Positions 1 to 9,143 are shown, counted from the stretch's first letter. The stretch is DNA of 64,000 nt from Acinetobacter halotolerans (GCF_004208515.1 NZ_SGIM01000004.1:62001-126000); one strand, 5' to 3'. Notes: generated from the sequence alone by a model not told the origin. A program made the numbers and translations.

Positions 1-20
1 TTGATGGATTGAAAAGGAGA

Positions 21-90
21 TTGGCATCAGCAGACAAGTATTTGGCGTTTGGAGTTAAGCGCATAAATATAAATATAAATAAAGTAACAG
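21..90 (+). promoter_or_regulatory. AraC-type activator site and promoter of the FadL-BASS-amidohydrolase operon
   Basis: Two direct repeats, TTGGCAT (21-27) and TTGGCGT (42-48), start 21 bp apart, about two helical turns, so they lie on the same face of the DNA. They are followed by a poor -35 (GGAGTT, 51-56), a 17-bp spacer and a -10 TATAAA (74-79). The whole block recurs with the same spacing upstream of the gene at 5111, which is divergent from an AraC-family gene. A weak -35 touching a tandem direct repeat is the usual layout for AraC activation. Binding by that regulator is an inference. Confidence 0.65.
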
Positions 91-117
91 ATGAAAAGAA
101 AAGTCCAGGACGGATCA

Positions 118-1500
118 ATGAATCATATGACGAAAAAGAAAGCACTGGCGACCGCCATCGCTTTACTGTGTTCAGGCTCACTTCATGCCGCAGCTTTTGA
201 TAGAACAGGACAATCGATTGCCCCATTTCTTCAACCGGGCAATTATTATGAGGCTGGCTTAACGATATCGGATGCATCCCTGCAAGGTCAGGAAGCTGGT
301 TTAAACAAAGCTCGTGCTTCAATGTCTGATATTGCAAATACGGATTATCGACCATCTACTGCATTAAAATTACAGCTTTCTCCAGAATTTTCCTTTGGTT
401 TACTGTATGACCAGCCCTTTGGTTCTGATACTGCATATTCAGGGAAAAATAGTTTTGTTGCGTCAGCGAATGATAATGTGATACCGGGCATGACCACCAC
501 CAAATTTGCTGAAGCAACGGGGGGCAAGATTCCAACGGGTAACTCTAATGCCAGATTTAATATGCAAAATTTAAGTCTGATCTTTGGTTATCAACCGAAT
601 AAGAACTGGAATTTTTATGCTGGCCCAACTTACCAAACCTTTAAAAGTCGTGTTGAGTTAAGGGGCGATGTATATAGTCTTTATAACGGTTATGACGCGC
701 ATACCGATATCATTGGTGATTGGGGCTGGCTTGCTGGTTTCGCCTATCAAATTCCAGAAAAAGCCATCAAAACTTCTTTAACCTATCGTTCTGCGATTGT
801 TCATAAAGTCAATGCAACTGAGAATGCGCCCATCATTGATATGTTAAATACAACCCAAGGACGGGATTTTGTTGATCAACATTTAGATCATTTGATATCG
901 ATGGGAATGATGACGCAAGAGAAAAAAGCACAATTGAATGAAGCTTTTGATGATTTGCCTGAAACTAAAAACTCAGGCACAACTAAGTTCAGATCCCCAG
1001 ATTCAGTCAATTTTGATTTCCAAACAGGTTTGCGACCTGGAACTTTGTTATTTGGTAATGTCCGTTGGGTACATTGGAGTGGTTTTAAGTACCAACCTTA
1101 TCGTTTTGGAGAGATTTCTAAAGCGATTGGTGTGTTGGCAACCCCAAGCAGCCCTGAAGGTTTTGGTCTCGTGCATTACTTTGAAGATCAATGGTCTGGA
1201 AATCTCGGCATTGGACAGCGCTTGTCTCCGAAATTGTTTGGTTCGGCTTCCGTGGGGTGGGATTCTGGGGCTGGCGAGAAAGTCTCAACAGGTGGGCCGT
1301 CTAAGGGATATTACAACATCGGGCTAGGTGCGCAATACAGCCCAACCCCACAGTATTTTATTTCTGGTGGAATGAAGTATTTTTGGTTAGGAGATGCCAA
1401 AGGTCAGCTCGGTGCACAGGCGGGCAGTGATTACTATGTTTCAGAATTTAAGGACAATCATTCGATTGGGTATGGCCTCAAGATTGGCTATAAATTTTAA
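118..1500 (+). CDS. FadL/OmpP1-family outer-membrane channel for hydrophobic compounds
   Basis: This is a 460-residue outer-membrane beta-barrel of the FadL/TodX/OmpP1 family, which carries long-chain fatty acids and other hydrophobic molecules into the cell. A signal peptide (Lys-rich start, hydrophobic core, Ala-x-Ala cleavage near residue 24) is followed by the family's N-terminal hatch-like segment with a Phe-Asp-Arg-x-Gly-Gln motif. The protein ends in an aromatic-rich strand with a terminal Phe, as barrel proteins do. The start at 118 is chosen because AGGA lies 7 bases upstream; an in-frame ATG at 91 has no such site. A BASS transporter and an exported amidohydrolase follow in the same direction, suggesting a shared substrate. 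The exact ligand cannot be told. Confidence 0.85.
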   Translation: MNHMTKKKALATAIALLCSGSLHAAAFDRTGQSIAPFLQPGNYYEAGLTISDASLQGQEAGLNKARASMSDIANTDYRPSTALKLQLSPEFSFGLLYDQPFGSDTAYSGKNSFVASANDNVIPGMTTTKFAEATGGKIPTGNSNARFNMQNLSLIFGYQPNKNWNFYAGPTYQTFKSRVELRGDVYSLYNGYDAHTDIIGDWGWLAGFAYQIPEKAIKTSLTYRSAIVHKVNATENAPIIDMLNTTQGRDFVDQHLDHLISMGMMTQEKKAQLNEAFDDLPETKNSGTTKFRSPDSVNFDFQTGLRPGTLLFGNVRWVHWSGFKYQPYRFGEISKAIGVLATPSSPEGFGLVHYFEDQWSGNLGIGQRLSPKLFGSASVGWDSGAGEKVSTGGPSKGYYNIGLGAQYSPTPQYFISGGMKYFWLGDAKGQLGAQAGSDYYVSEFKDNHSIGYGLKIGYKF

Positions 1501-1543
1501 ATAAAATGCCTTAACTATTATTTTAATGAATGGAATTTCGCTC

Positions 1544-2440
1544 ATGGATTCAGTATTAATTACCGTATTTTTGCCGATGGCACTTGCCATTGTGATGGTT
1601 GGTCTTGGGTTAGAACTTACACCGAATGATTTTAAACGCGTTCGTCAGCACCCGAAGGCTGTATTTATTGCTTTATTCTGCCAATTGATTGTTTTGGTGG
1701 GTATCGCATTTATGATCTGTAAAATATTTGTTTTACCACCGATGATTTCTGTGGGGCTCATGTTGCTTGCTGCATCACCTGGTGGCCCTACAGCAAACTT
1801 GTATAGCTATTTATTTAAAGGCGATGTGGCACTCAATGTGACGTTGACTGCGGTGAATTCAATCATTGCTGCCTTTACATTGCCGTTGATTGTAAACTTT
1901 TCATTGCAACATTTCATGACCAGTTCCCAAGAGGTGGGCTTACAATTTTCCAAGATTGTTCAAGTGTTTGCATTGATCTTAGTGCCTGTCATTATTGGGA
2001 TGTTTATCCGTCATCTTGCGCCAAACTTCTCAGAGAAACTGCATAAACCTGTGCGTATTTTTGCAATCGTATTTTTACTGTTTATTGTCACCTTAGCGAT
2101 CGCTAAAGATTATCAAAAGCTGATGACTTACATCGGACAAGTCGGTGGCGCAACCTTTGTTTTCTGTATTTGTAGTTTAGCAGTGGGTTATTTTGTACCG
2201 CGTTTATTTGGTATTAACCGCTTTCAAGCCAAGGCTTGTGCCTTTGAAATCGGTATTCACAACGGGACATTAGCATTAACAATTGCACTTACTGTGATGG
2301 CAAGTTCAATGGCTGCGATGCCTGCCGCAATCTACTCAATATTCATGTATATCATGGCTGCTTTATTTGGCATGTTGTTGAATAAACTAGAAAAGAGAGA
2401 GTTACAACAAAGCGTCAATAACGTTGTGAATCGAGCTTAA
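1544..2440 (+). CDS. BASS family (bile acid:Na+ symporter-like) transporter
   Basis: A 298-residue inner-membrane protein made almost entirely of hydrophobic helices, with the small-residue stretch Ala-Ser-Pro-Gly-Gly-Pro near residue 80 and a His-Asn-Gly-Thr-Leu-Ala segment in the second half, as in the bile acid:sodium symporter superfamily. These carriers move organic anions, often with sodium. The start at 1544 is preferred over an in-frame ATG at 1526 because only the former has a purine-rich GGAA upstream, though it is weak. It starts 43 bases after the FadL-like gene and ends 27 bases before the amidohydrolase, so an operon is likely. The substrate is unknown; a carboxylate released outside the inner membrane would fit the neighbours. 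Confidence 0.8.
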   Translation: MDSVLITVFLPMALAIVMVGLGLELTPNDFKRVRQHPKAVFIALFCQLIVLVGIAFMICKIFVLPPMISVGLMLLAASPGGPTANLYSYLFKGDVALNVTLTAVNSIIAAFTLPLIVNFSLQHFMTSSQEVGLQFSKIVQVFALILVPVIIGMFIRHLAPNFSEKLHKPVRIFAIVFLLFIVTLAIAKDYQKLMTYIGQVGGATFVFCICSLAVGYFVPRLFGINRFQAKACAFEIGIHNGTLALTIALTVMASSMAAMPAAIYSIFMYIMAALFGMLLNKLEKRELQQSVNNVVNRA

Positions 2441-2467
2441 CGGTATATGTAATAAAGGAATAATTTC

Positions 2468-3841
2468 ATGAAGAGTATAGCCAAACATTTATGTCAGTTG
2501 GTTGGGTTTTCCGCACTTGCCTTGAGCGGCGTGGTGAACGCTCAAAGTACCGCGAACGCACCACATAGTTTACCTGCTGTCTCAGTCAAAGCTGTCTCAC
2601 TGATTGATGGGCAAACAGATTGGCTTAGTAAAGTCTATAAAGATATTCATCAACATCCTGAATTGGCTTTTATGGAAACGCGGACAGCAGCCATTGTGGC
2701 CAAAGAGCTTAAATCATTGGGCTTTGATGTCAAAACAGGTATTGCAGAGACTGGCGTGGTCGGGGTTCTCAAAAATGGAGAAGGTCCAACCATCATGTAC
2801 CGCGCAGATATGGATGCCAATGCCGTTGAAGAGGCGACGGGTTTGCCATACGCCAGTAAAGTTCGGGTCAAGTTGAAGGATGGAACAGAAACGCCTGTTG
2901 CCCATATGTGTGGTCATGATGCACATGTGACGTGGATGCTCGGTATGGCGAGAACCATGGTGGCACTCAAAAAAGAGTGGCGTGGCACAATTATTTTGGT
3001 CGCACAGCCTGCTGAGGAAGAAGTGACTGGCGCTAAAGCGATGGTCACAGAGGGCTTATGGCGTAAATATAATCTGCCTAAACCAGATTACTTCTTTGCT
3101 GTTCATACTGTTCCTGCACCAGTGGGCGTGGTGATCAATGCGCCGGGGCCACGAATGGCGGGGACAGATCAAGTCGATGTTTTATTCAAAGGCGTCCCAG
3201 GGCATGGATCTATGCCTCACCTCAGCAACAACCCAATCTATATGGCCACCAACGCGATTACTCAATATCAAGGGATTGTGGGCAATGTAGTAAGTGCACA
3301 ACAGCCAGCCGCTTTATCTGTAGGTTCAATTCAGGCGGGTAGCGTGAATAACGTCGTTCCGTCGTCTGCTGTGGTCAAAATGAATCTTCGCTGGTTTGAT
3401 CCAAAAGCACGTGAGGCTATAGTGAATCGTATTCATGCAGTGAGTGAAGGTGTTGCTCAAATGCAAGGAATGCCCAAAGAGCAGCTTCCTCAGATTACAT
3501 TGAAAGGTTCAACCACACCTGTAGTGAACAATAAAGAGTTTTCAACACGCCTAAATGGGCCATTGAAAGCATTGTTAGGGGATAAAAAAGTATTAACAGA
3601 CTACCCCGCATTTATGGGTTCAGAAGATGTGCATCATTTATTAGGTGAGCACAACGATGTTCCATTTAATTTCATGTTTGTCGGTGTAGCAGATCCTGTT
3701 GTGTTCGCCAATGCGATTAAACAAGGTAAACAAATGCCATATGTTCCGCATAGTTCAGAATTTATGGTGGACTTGAAAGCATTGCCAGTAGGGGTGAAAG
3801 TGATCACCGTTTCAATGTTGGAATTATTAAATAAGCAATAA
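2468..3841 (+). CDS. Exported M20D-family amidohydrolase
   Basis: A 457-residue metallohydrolase of the M20D amidohydrolase family (hippurate hydrolase, N-acyl amino acid amidohydrolase and relatives), which cleave amide bonds using one or two metal ions. Family motifs are in order: Asp-Ile-His-x-His-Pro-Glu near residue 60, Arg-Ala-Asp-Met-Asp-Ala near 113, His-Met-Cys-Gly-His-Asp near 147, and a Glu-Glu-Glu pair near 180. Residues 1-25 form a signal peptide ending Val-Asn-Ala, so the enzyme acts outside the inner membrane, whereas most relatives are cytoplasmic. An AAGGAA site precedes the start. As third gene of the FadL-BASS operon it could free a fatty or aromatic acid from an amide before uptake; that role is inference. 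Confidence 0.85.
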   Translation: MKSIAKHLCQLVGFSALALSGVVNAQSTANAPHSLPAVSVKAVSLIDGQTDWLSKVYKDIHQHPELAFMETRTAAIVAKELKSLGFDVKTGIAETGVVGVLKNGEGPTIMYRADMDANAVEEATGLPYASKVRVKLKDGTETPVAHMCGHDAHVTWMLGMARTMVALKKEWRGTIILVAQPAEEEVTGAKAMVTEGLWRKYNLPKPDYFFAVHTVPAPVGVVINAPGPRMAGTDQVDVLFKGVPGHGSMPHLSNNPIYMATNAITQYQGIVGNVVSAQQPAALSVGSIQAGSVNNVVPSSAVVKMNLRWFDPKAREAIVNRIHAVSEGVAQMQGMPKEQLPQITLKGSTTPVVNNKEFSTRLNGPLKALLGDKKVLTDYPAFMGSEDVHHLLGEHNDVPFNFMFVGVADPVVFANAIKQGKQMPYVPHSSEFMVDLKALPVGVKVITVSMLELLNKQ

Positions 3842-3852
3842 TTGATTCATTT

Positions 3853-3889
3853 AAAAACGGATACATCCAATCAGATGTATCCGTTTTTT
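3853..3889 (+). terminator. Rho-independent terminator after the amidohydrolase gene
   Basis: A perfect 15-bp stem (3853-3867 with 3874-3888), 6-base loop and a run of T. The A-rich start of the stem gives a U tail on the other strand too, so it can also stop the convergent AraC-family gene. Confidence 0.9.
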
Positions 3890-3902
3890 ATCTATTTTAT
3901 TT

Positions 3903-4922
3903 TTAGTGATTGGACAATGGATTGGAAATATTATTATCACGATATTTTACTGGCGAGGAATTGGTCCAACGTCGAAAAGCGCGAGAGAAGCTACTCACAT
4001 CAGTAAACCCGAGAATATAAGCAATTTCAGTAATACTATAAGCAATGTTCTTGATATAGGACATGGCCAACTCTTGCCTTGTGTTATCCAATAACTCGCT
4101 AAAAGTTGTTTTTTCCTCAGACAGTTTCCGTTGCAAACTGCGTATGCTCAAGCCTAGACTCTTGGCGATCTCTTGTTGGTGTATTTCCCCAGTAGATAAG
4201 CGTTCAATGAGTTTTAACTTCACTCGGGCAAGTATATTTTCTTTATCAAAGCGAGCGAGATAACGCATGATGATTTCATCATATTCTTGCGTCAGCTCAG
4301 GGTTTGCACCGTCTAAGGGCTGTTCGATGCTGGCTGTATCAAACACCATCATGTCCTTTGGCGCATTAAAAACGATAGGTGTTTTTAGAATACTTTGATA
4401 GGTCTCAAGATCTGCTGGCTCTGAACGACGCAGTTCGATGCGTAGTGGTGAGAAATCAGAACCTTGTAACGCCCGTGAAGCCCGAATGAATACAGAAATA
4501 AAAGCGTCGATTGCTTCAGGTTGTACTTGTTCAGGCACATGGATTAAGAAATAGTGGTTGCTGCCTTTGCTAAAAAATTCAAGCTCTGGAATATTGGTCA
4601 CCAAACGGAAATAACGAATGATTCGCCCAAACATTTCTTTTAGAGTCACACTGGTATTCAGTGAGTTACCAAGAACATGAAAGGTATGGTGATTGACCTG
4701 ACTGGCAACTTTAAGACCAAAGCAGGAGTCCTGCGTGGCTTCAACGGATAAACGCCATAAATGTGCAGTCTGCTCTAATGAGTATCTGGCATTGGGATCA
4801 TTCAAAACTTGAATATCCAAGCCTGCTTGCTTCAATAACTCTTGACTATCACAGCCTGCTTTTTCAAGGGCTTTTTGAATCGCTTTCACCCAACTGGTCA
4901 GTGCTGTTGCTGTCTGTGACAT
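3903..4922 (-). CDS. AraC-family transcriptional regulator (Arabinose_bd-type N-terminus)
   Basis: A 339-residue regulator with an N-terminal ligand-sensing region of the type seen in OruR/ArgR-like AraC proteins (about residues 15-200) and a C-terminal double helix-turn-helix, recognisable by the Ser-Ile-Arg-Ser-Leu-Gln-Arg-Lys-Leu segment and the Ala-Tyr-x-Leu-Gly-Phe-x-Asp-x-Ser-Ser-Phe-Ser-Arg-Ala-Phe-Arg-Arg-Trp signature. The start at 4922 is chosen because TAGGAT lies 7-8 bases upstream; a start 39 bases further out lacks one. It is divergent from the desaturase-like gene at 5111, and matching direct repeats precede that gene and the FadL operon. It is probably the activator of both, responding to a hydrophobic compound or its product. 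Confidence 0.88.
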   Translation of the reverse strand: MSQTATALTSWVKAIQKALEKAGCDSQELLKQAGLDIQVLNDPNARYSLEQTAHLWRLSVEATQDSCFGLKVASQVNHHTFHVLGNSLNTSVTLKEMFGRIIRYFRLVTNIPELEFFSKGSNHYFLIHVPEQVQPEAIDAFISVFIRASRALQGSDFSPLRIELRRSEPADLETYQSILKTPIVFNAPKDMMVFDTASIEQPLDGANPELTQEYDEIIMRYLARFDKENILARVKLKLIERLSTGEIHQQEIAKSLGLSIRSLQRKLSEEKTTFSELLDNTRQELAMSYIKNIAYSITEIAYILGFTDVSSFSRAFRRWTNSSPVKYRDNNISNPLSNH

Positions 4923-5015
4923 GTCATATCCTATAACGTATAAATCAGATTCCGATGACAAGTATAAAAGGTTTTAATCAAAGTTTTTCTGCTTATTTTT
5001 GTGAATAACAATAAG

Positions 5016-5074
5016 TTGGCGTCAACAGCCAAGAGTTTGGCATTCTGAGTTAAGCATGTTCAGGGCGATATAAA
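5016..5074 (+). promoter_or_regulatory. AraC-type activator site and promoter of the desaturase-like gene
   Basis: TTGGCGT (5016-5022) and TTGGCAT (5037-5043) are direct repeats 21 bp apart. A weak -35 (TGAGTT, 5046-5051) and a -10 TATAAA (5069-5074) follow with a 17-bp spacer. The distance from the second repeat to the -10 (32 bases) equals that at the FadL promoter. The sequence around and between the repeats is also largely conserved between the two sites, which is more than chance or a shared core promoter would give. Confidence 0.68.
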
Positions 5075-5110
5075 TAAAGTAAGGGTATAGGAAAAACCAA
5101 GGAAAAGTTT

Positions 5111-6163
5111 ATGAGTTATACTTACCAAGATCCATCTGGTTGGACGGACGCAGAAAAAACAGAATATATTAAAAAAGTGGTAAACGCAGAAGGCGTTGCC
5201 TTACGCAAAAAATATTCTATTTTGAAGCATCAAAATGCAATAGGTGCCCTGATTTTGGCTTTTTCTTTAGCTGGTATGGGCGTAACAGCTTACTTTTATA
5301 TCGTACATCAACTCTCTGTCTGGTGGACGATTCCACTGATTGCTTTTTTTGCTTCTTTAACTCATGAATTAGAACATGATTTGATTCACTGGATGTATTT
5401 CCGTAAAAAACCATGGGCACATCATTTGATGATGGGGTTGGTGTGGTTGGCTCGTCCAAGCACGATTAACCCATGGGCGCGCCGAGAGTTACATTTTAAT
5501 CATCATAAAATGTCTGGTACCGAACATGATATTGAAGAAAGAGCTTTAGGTAATGGCGATGTCTGGGGGATCCGCCGTTTCTTTGCGACAGGTGATAATG
5601 GGCTAGCTGTGTTATTCCGAGTCATTTCTGCGAATAACTGGACTGTACGTAAAATGATTTTGAAGCGTAGTTTCAAAGCCTATTTCCCATTAGGTATCAT
5701 TCACTGGTCTCTTTGGTATGTGTTTTTGGGCTACCATGCAGTTAACTTGGTCGCAATGTTGGCAGACACTTCAATTTTATGGTCGGCTACCACGTTACAA
5801 GTGATGCATGTAGTAAATATCTTAACGGTTGTTTGGATTGCACCGAATGTATTACGTACTTTCTGCTTACATTTTGTGACCAGTAATATGCATTACTACG
5901 GCGATGTTGAGTTGGGCAATGTGATTCAGCAAACTCAAGTCCTCAAGCCATGGTGGATGATGCCATTCCAGTTATTTTGTTTTAATTTTGGTTCTACTCA
6001 TGCGATTCATCACTTTGTGGTTAAAGAGCCATTTTATCTCCGTCAAATGACGGCTCCTGTTGCGCACAAAGTTATGCGTGATATGGGCGTTCGATTTAAT
6101 GATCTAGGAACGTTCAAACGTGCCAATCGTTGGGAAACGAAGGTCCTTTCTGAGCAAAGTTAA
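5111..6163 (+). CDS. Membrane di-iron fatty acid desaturase/hydroxylase-like protein
   Basis: A 350-residue integral-membrane enzyme with the histidine clusters of the fatty acid desaturase superfamily: His-Glu-Leu-Glu-His near residue 90, His-Phe-Asn-His-His near 129, and His-Ala-Ile-His-His near 300, which bind a di-iron centre. Hydrophobic pairs of helices lie between the clusters (about 45-90, 195-250). Family members insert oxygen or a double bond into lipids, using electrons from a ferredoxin or reductase, neither of which is encoded here. Wide spacing between the second and third boxes and a further Asn-Met-His-Tyr segment make an unusual member. It is driven by the AraC-type site just upstream and probably shares an inducer with the FadL operon. 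Desaturase and hydroxylase cannot be separated from sequence alone. Confidence 0.75.
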   Translation: MSYTYQDPSGWTDAEKTEYIKKVVNAEGVALRKKYSILKHQNAIGALILAFSLAGMGVTAYFYIVHQLSVWWTIPLIAFFASLTHELEHDLIHWMYFRKKPWAHHLMMGLVWLARPSTINPWARRELHFNHHKMSGTEHDIEERALGNGDVWGIRRFFATGDNGLAVLFRVISANNWTVRKMILKRSFKAYFPLGIIHWSLWYVFLGYHAVNLVAMLADTSILWSATTLQVMHVVNILTVVWIAPNVLRTFCLHFVTSNMHYYGDVELGNVIQQTQVLKPWWMMPFQLFCFNFGSTHAIHHFVVKEPFYLRQMTAPVAHKVMRDMGVRFNDLGTFKRANRWETKVLSEQS

Positions 6164-6179
6164 AGCAGCTTCGTATTGA

Positions 6180-6221
6180 AAACAGATTAAAAGAGCTCAG
6201 AGTTTCTCTTTTAATCTGTTT
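6180..6221 (+). terminator. Terminator after the desaturase-like gene
   Basis: A perfect 16-bp inverted repeat (6180-6195 with 6206-6221) ending in TTT lies just after the stop codon. The T run is short, so termination may be partial. Confidence 0.7.
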
Positions 6222-6510
6222 ATATTTATGGTGCTAAATTCTCGCTTTTATTAGACCTTCTTTATTTTGTATTATTTTTCAATTAGAAAATGAGCGTACA
6301 TAGCACTGATCACAATTTTATTGCCTCAATACCAATGATTCTTGTGAAGCAATCATTTAGCTCCTAAATATCTTATCGCTTTTCATGCAACCAGATAAAT
6401 ACAGTTTTGCGTCGCTATTGGTGTAAATTATTCACTACGCCATAGTTCAGTTTTATAGGAACTTGAGCGAAGAAATTTTTATATTTGACGGATAGGTTGA
6501 AGAGCGCGGT
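6222..6510. other. AT-rich intergenic region upstream of the malic enzyme
   Basis: No open frame or RNA structure is convincing here. It must hold the malic enzyme promoter, but no clear -35/-10 pair or operator stands out. Confidence 0.4.
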
Positions 6511-8211
6511 ATGACAGTGAACCAGATTAAAACCAAAAAACCTTTATATATCCCTTATGCTGGAAACGCACTTTTAGAATTACCTTTGTTAAATAAAGGA
6601 TCTGCTTTTTCTGAAGAAGAACGCGAAAGATTTAATTTGCATGGTCTCATTCCCAACAATATCGAAAATATTGAAGAACAAACCCAACGTTCTTATCAGC
6701 AATATCTTTCTTTTGGGAGTGATATGAATAAGCATATTTATTTGCGAAATATCCAAGATACCAATGAAACGCTATTTTATAATTTATTGAGTCAGCATTT
6801 AGATGAAATGCTACCGATTATTTATACCCCAACAGTAGGAGAGGCTTGTCAGCGTTTCTCGGACATTTATCGTCGTCATCGTGGCATCTTTATTTCTTAC
6901 GGTGAGCGTGAATATATCGACCAAATCATTCATAACGTCAATAAGAAAAACGTCAAAGTGATCGTGATTACAGATGGTGAGCGCATCCTCGGTCTAGGCG
7001 ATCAAGGTATTGGTGGTATGGGGATTCCAATTGGGAAATTATCCTTATATACCGCTTGTGGTGGTATCAGTCCTGCGTATACATTGCCAATTACCATTGA
7101 TGTGGGTACCAATAATCAACAGTTACTCAATGACCCGATCTATATGGGCTTGAAACAGCCTCGGATAACAGGTGAACAATACTATGAGTTTGTTGAGCAG
7201 ATTATTACCGCCATTCGCCAACGTTGGCCTGATGTATTGATCCAGTTTGAGGATTTTGCTCAACATAATGCTATGCCTTTACTGACTCAATACCGTGACA
7301 AAATTTGCTGTTTTAATGATGATATCCAAGGCACGGCAGCGGTCACTGTTGCGACTTTGATCGCTGCATCACGTGCGCAGGGCAAACAACTCAAAGATCA
7401 AACCATTACCTTTGTTGGTGCAGGTTCGGCTGGTTGTGGTATCGCTGAACATATCGTGAGACAGATGATTGATGAGGGCTTGAGTGACCATGAGGCACGT
7501 TCACGTATCTTTATGGTAGATCGCTTTGGTTTAATGACCGATCAACAAGAAAACCTGTTGGACTTCCAACAAAAATTGGCAACGCCAGTTGCTGCAATTC
7601 AGTCATGGGAAGGACAGGGTAAAAACATTGCCTTATTAGATGTGGTGCAAAACGCCAAACCGAGTATTTTGATTGGCGTGTCAGGGCAGGCAGGATTGTT
7701 TAGTGAAGAAGTGATTAAAAGCTTAGCCAAATATTATAAACATCCGATTGTTTTACCGTTGTCGAATCCAACTTCTCAAGTCGAAGCACAGCCAAAAGAT
7801 ATTATCGAATGGACACAAGGTGCGGCGATTGTCGCGACTGGCAGTCCTTTTGCCCCTGTATTTTTCCAAGGCAAAGCGTATCCGATTGCGCAGTGTAATA
7901 ACTCTTATATTTTTCCGGGTATTGGCTTAGGTGTGATTGCTTGTGGTGCGACACATATCAGTGATTCAATGCTCATGGCGGCAAGCACGGCTTTAGCAGA
8001 TTGTTCACCACGATTGAAAAATCCAGCAGCTGACTTATTGCCCAACATCAATGATATTCAACAGGTTTCTAAGTTTATCGCATTTAAGGTGGCAAAAGCT
8101 GCGATGGCAGATGGCTTAGCAATGCCAATGAGTAACGATGTGCTTAAAACCGTAATTGATGATAATTTCTGGACCCCAGCCTATCGTCAGTATTCACGAG
8201 TAACCTTCTAA
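6511..8211 (+). CDS. maeA: NAD-linked malic enzyme (oxaloacetate-decarboxylating)
   Basis: A 566-residue enzyme that converts malate to pyruvate and CO2 with reduction of NAD, linking the TCA cycle to pyruvate. Length and domain order match the large bacterial/eukaryotic malic enzyme type: N-terminal malic domain with Tyr-Thr-Pro-Thr-Val-Gly-Glu-Ala near residue 110, a metal/substrate segment with Glu-Asp-Phe and Asn-Asp-Asp-Ile-Gln-Gly-Thr near 250-275, and a Rossmann Gly-Ala-Gly-Ser-Ala-Gly motif near 307. It stands alone with its own terminator. It is useful when growing on aromatic or fatty acids that yield C4 acids, which fits the catabolic neighbours. NAD rather than NADP preference is judged from overall similarity to MaeA/SfcA, not proven. 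Confidence 0.9.
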   Translation: MTVNQIKTKKPLYIPYAGNALLELPLLNKGSAFSEEERERFNLHGLIPNNIENIEEQTQRSYQQYLSFGSDMNKHIYLRNIQDTNETLFYNLLSQHLDEMLPIIYTPTVGEACQRFSDIYRRHRGIFISYGEREYIDQIIHNVNKKNVKVIVITDGERILGLGDQGIGGMGIPIGKLSLYTACGGISPAYTLPITIDVGTNNQQLLNDPIYMGLKQPRITGEQYYEFVEQIITAIRQRWPDVLIQFEDFAQHNAMPLLTQYRDKICCFNDDIQGTAAVTVATLIAASRAQGKQLKDQTITFVGAGSAGCGIAEHIVRQMIDEGLSDHEARSRIFMVDRFGLMTDQQENLLDFQQKLATPVAAIQSWEGQGKNIALLDVVQNAKPSILIGVSGQAGLFSEEVIKSLAKYYKHPIVLPLSNPTSQVEAQPKDIIEWTQGAAIVATGSPFAPVFFQGKAYPIAQCNNSYIFPGIGLGVIACGATHISDSMLMAASTALADCSPRLKNPAADLLPNINDIQQVSKFIAFKVAKAAMADGLAMPMSNDVLKTVIDDNFWTPAYRQYSRVTF

Positions 8212-8234
8212 GACTTATCTAAAAGATAAAGAAT

Positions 8235-8260
8235 AGGCCTCCGAAAGGAGGTCTTGTATT
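8235..8260. terminator. Hairpin between convergent maeA and pobR
   Basis: An 8-bp stem with a GAAA tetraloop (8235-8242 with 8247-8254) lies between the two stop codons. The downstream T content is modest, so it is a likely but not perfect terminator. Confidence 0.6.
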
Positions 8261-8283
8261 TTATGAGCTCATATTCCAAGAAT

Positions 8284-9099
8284 TTAAACCATGCTTCTCA
8301 ACTCGTTTGCTGTATTACGGAGTAAAGGCAAGACTTGTTGAATCAAATAGTTTTCTTGAACACGATTGGTTTGAGACATACAGTTTAAAGCTGCAACAGC
8401 TTGGCCTTGAGCATTTAAAACAGGTACTGCGATCGCGATGACCCCAAGCTCATGTTGCTCTTTGGATAGACAATAGTCTAATCCTGCGATTTGTTTTAAA
8501 CGTTCTAAAAAAGCGGCTTCATCGGTTTCTGTAAATGCAGTTAAACGTTTTAATCCATATTTTTTTACCCAAAGTTTTTGCTGTTCTGGTGATAATGCCG
8601 CCAATAAAATTTTACCTGTAGAGGTGGCATGTGCGGGTAAGCGATTGCCTAAATGCATACCGAAAGGACTGACTCTGAGATTATCTTGTTGAGGCAGATA
8701 ACTACGGGCGATGGGCACAACCTCATTTTCATCTAAGACCACTATTGAAAAAGTCAGCGTGGTCTGGGCACATAAGAGATTTAAAAAAGATTGTGCGATC
8801 TTTGGTAAATGCGCGGAACTTAAATAAGAACTTGAGAAGCGTAATACCCGATGCGTGAGCCAAAAATAATGTTCATCTGTTTCTAAATAGCCAAGATATT
8901 TTAATGTCTTTAAATATCGTCTTGCTGCTGTTCGACTCATGCCTGTGCGTTCAGCGACTTGAGTCACATTTAAACGTTGTCGGTCTACGCCAAAAGCTTC
9001 TAATAAACTAAGTCCTTTGCCTAATCCTGCAATATAGTCTTCCTGCCGAATCTGTTCATTTAAATGGGGATGCTGCAAAAAACGATCTAGTTTAGACAT
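8284..9099 (-). CDS. pobR: IclR-family activator of pobA
   Basis: A 271-residue IclR-family regulator: winged helix-turn-helix at about 25-85 (Met-Ser-Arg-Thr-Ala-Ala-Arg-Arg-Tyr recognition segment) and an effector-binding GAF-like domain with His-Ala-Thr-Ser-Thr-Gly-Lys near residue 165. It belongs to the PobR/PcaU branch. In Acinetobacter, PobR activates pobA in response to 4-hydroxybenzoate, and the gene is divergent from pobA, exactly as here. The start at 9099 is chosen for the AAGGAAG site 6-9 bases upstream; the longer frame to 9144 would run through the candidate operator. Confidence 0.93.
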   Translation of the reverse strand: MSKLDRFLQHPHLNEQIRQEDYIAGLGKGLSLLEAFGVDRQRLNVTQVAERTGMSRTAARRYLKTLKYLGYLETDEHYFWLTHRVLRFSSSYLSSAHLPKIAQSFLNLLCAQTTLTFSIVVLDENEVVPIARSYLPQQDNLRVSPFGMHLGNRLPAHATSTGKILLAALSPEQQKLWVKKYGLKRLTAFTETDEAAFLERLKQIAGLDYCLSKEQHELGVIAIAVPVLNAQGQAVAALNCMSQTNRVQENYLIQQVLPLLRNTANELRSMV

Positions 9100-9126
9100 T
9101 TGAACTTCCTTGCTCTGGATGAGTTT

Positions 9127-9143
9127 TGTCCGAATATCGGACA
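9127..9143. promoter_or_regulatory. Candidate PobR operator, perfect 17-bp palindrome
   Basis: TGTCCGA-ATA-TCGGACA is a perfect 7-bp inverted repeat with a 3-base centre, in the pobR-pobA intergenic region 28 bases from the chosen pobR start. IclR-family proteins bind short palindromes of this size. Its closeness to pobR suggests autoregulation as well as pobA control. Confidence 0.6.

Noticed and set aside
9..200. 63-codon frame across the FadL promoter
   Set aside because: Overlaps the promoter and the signal-peptide region of the real gene in another frame.
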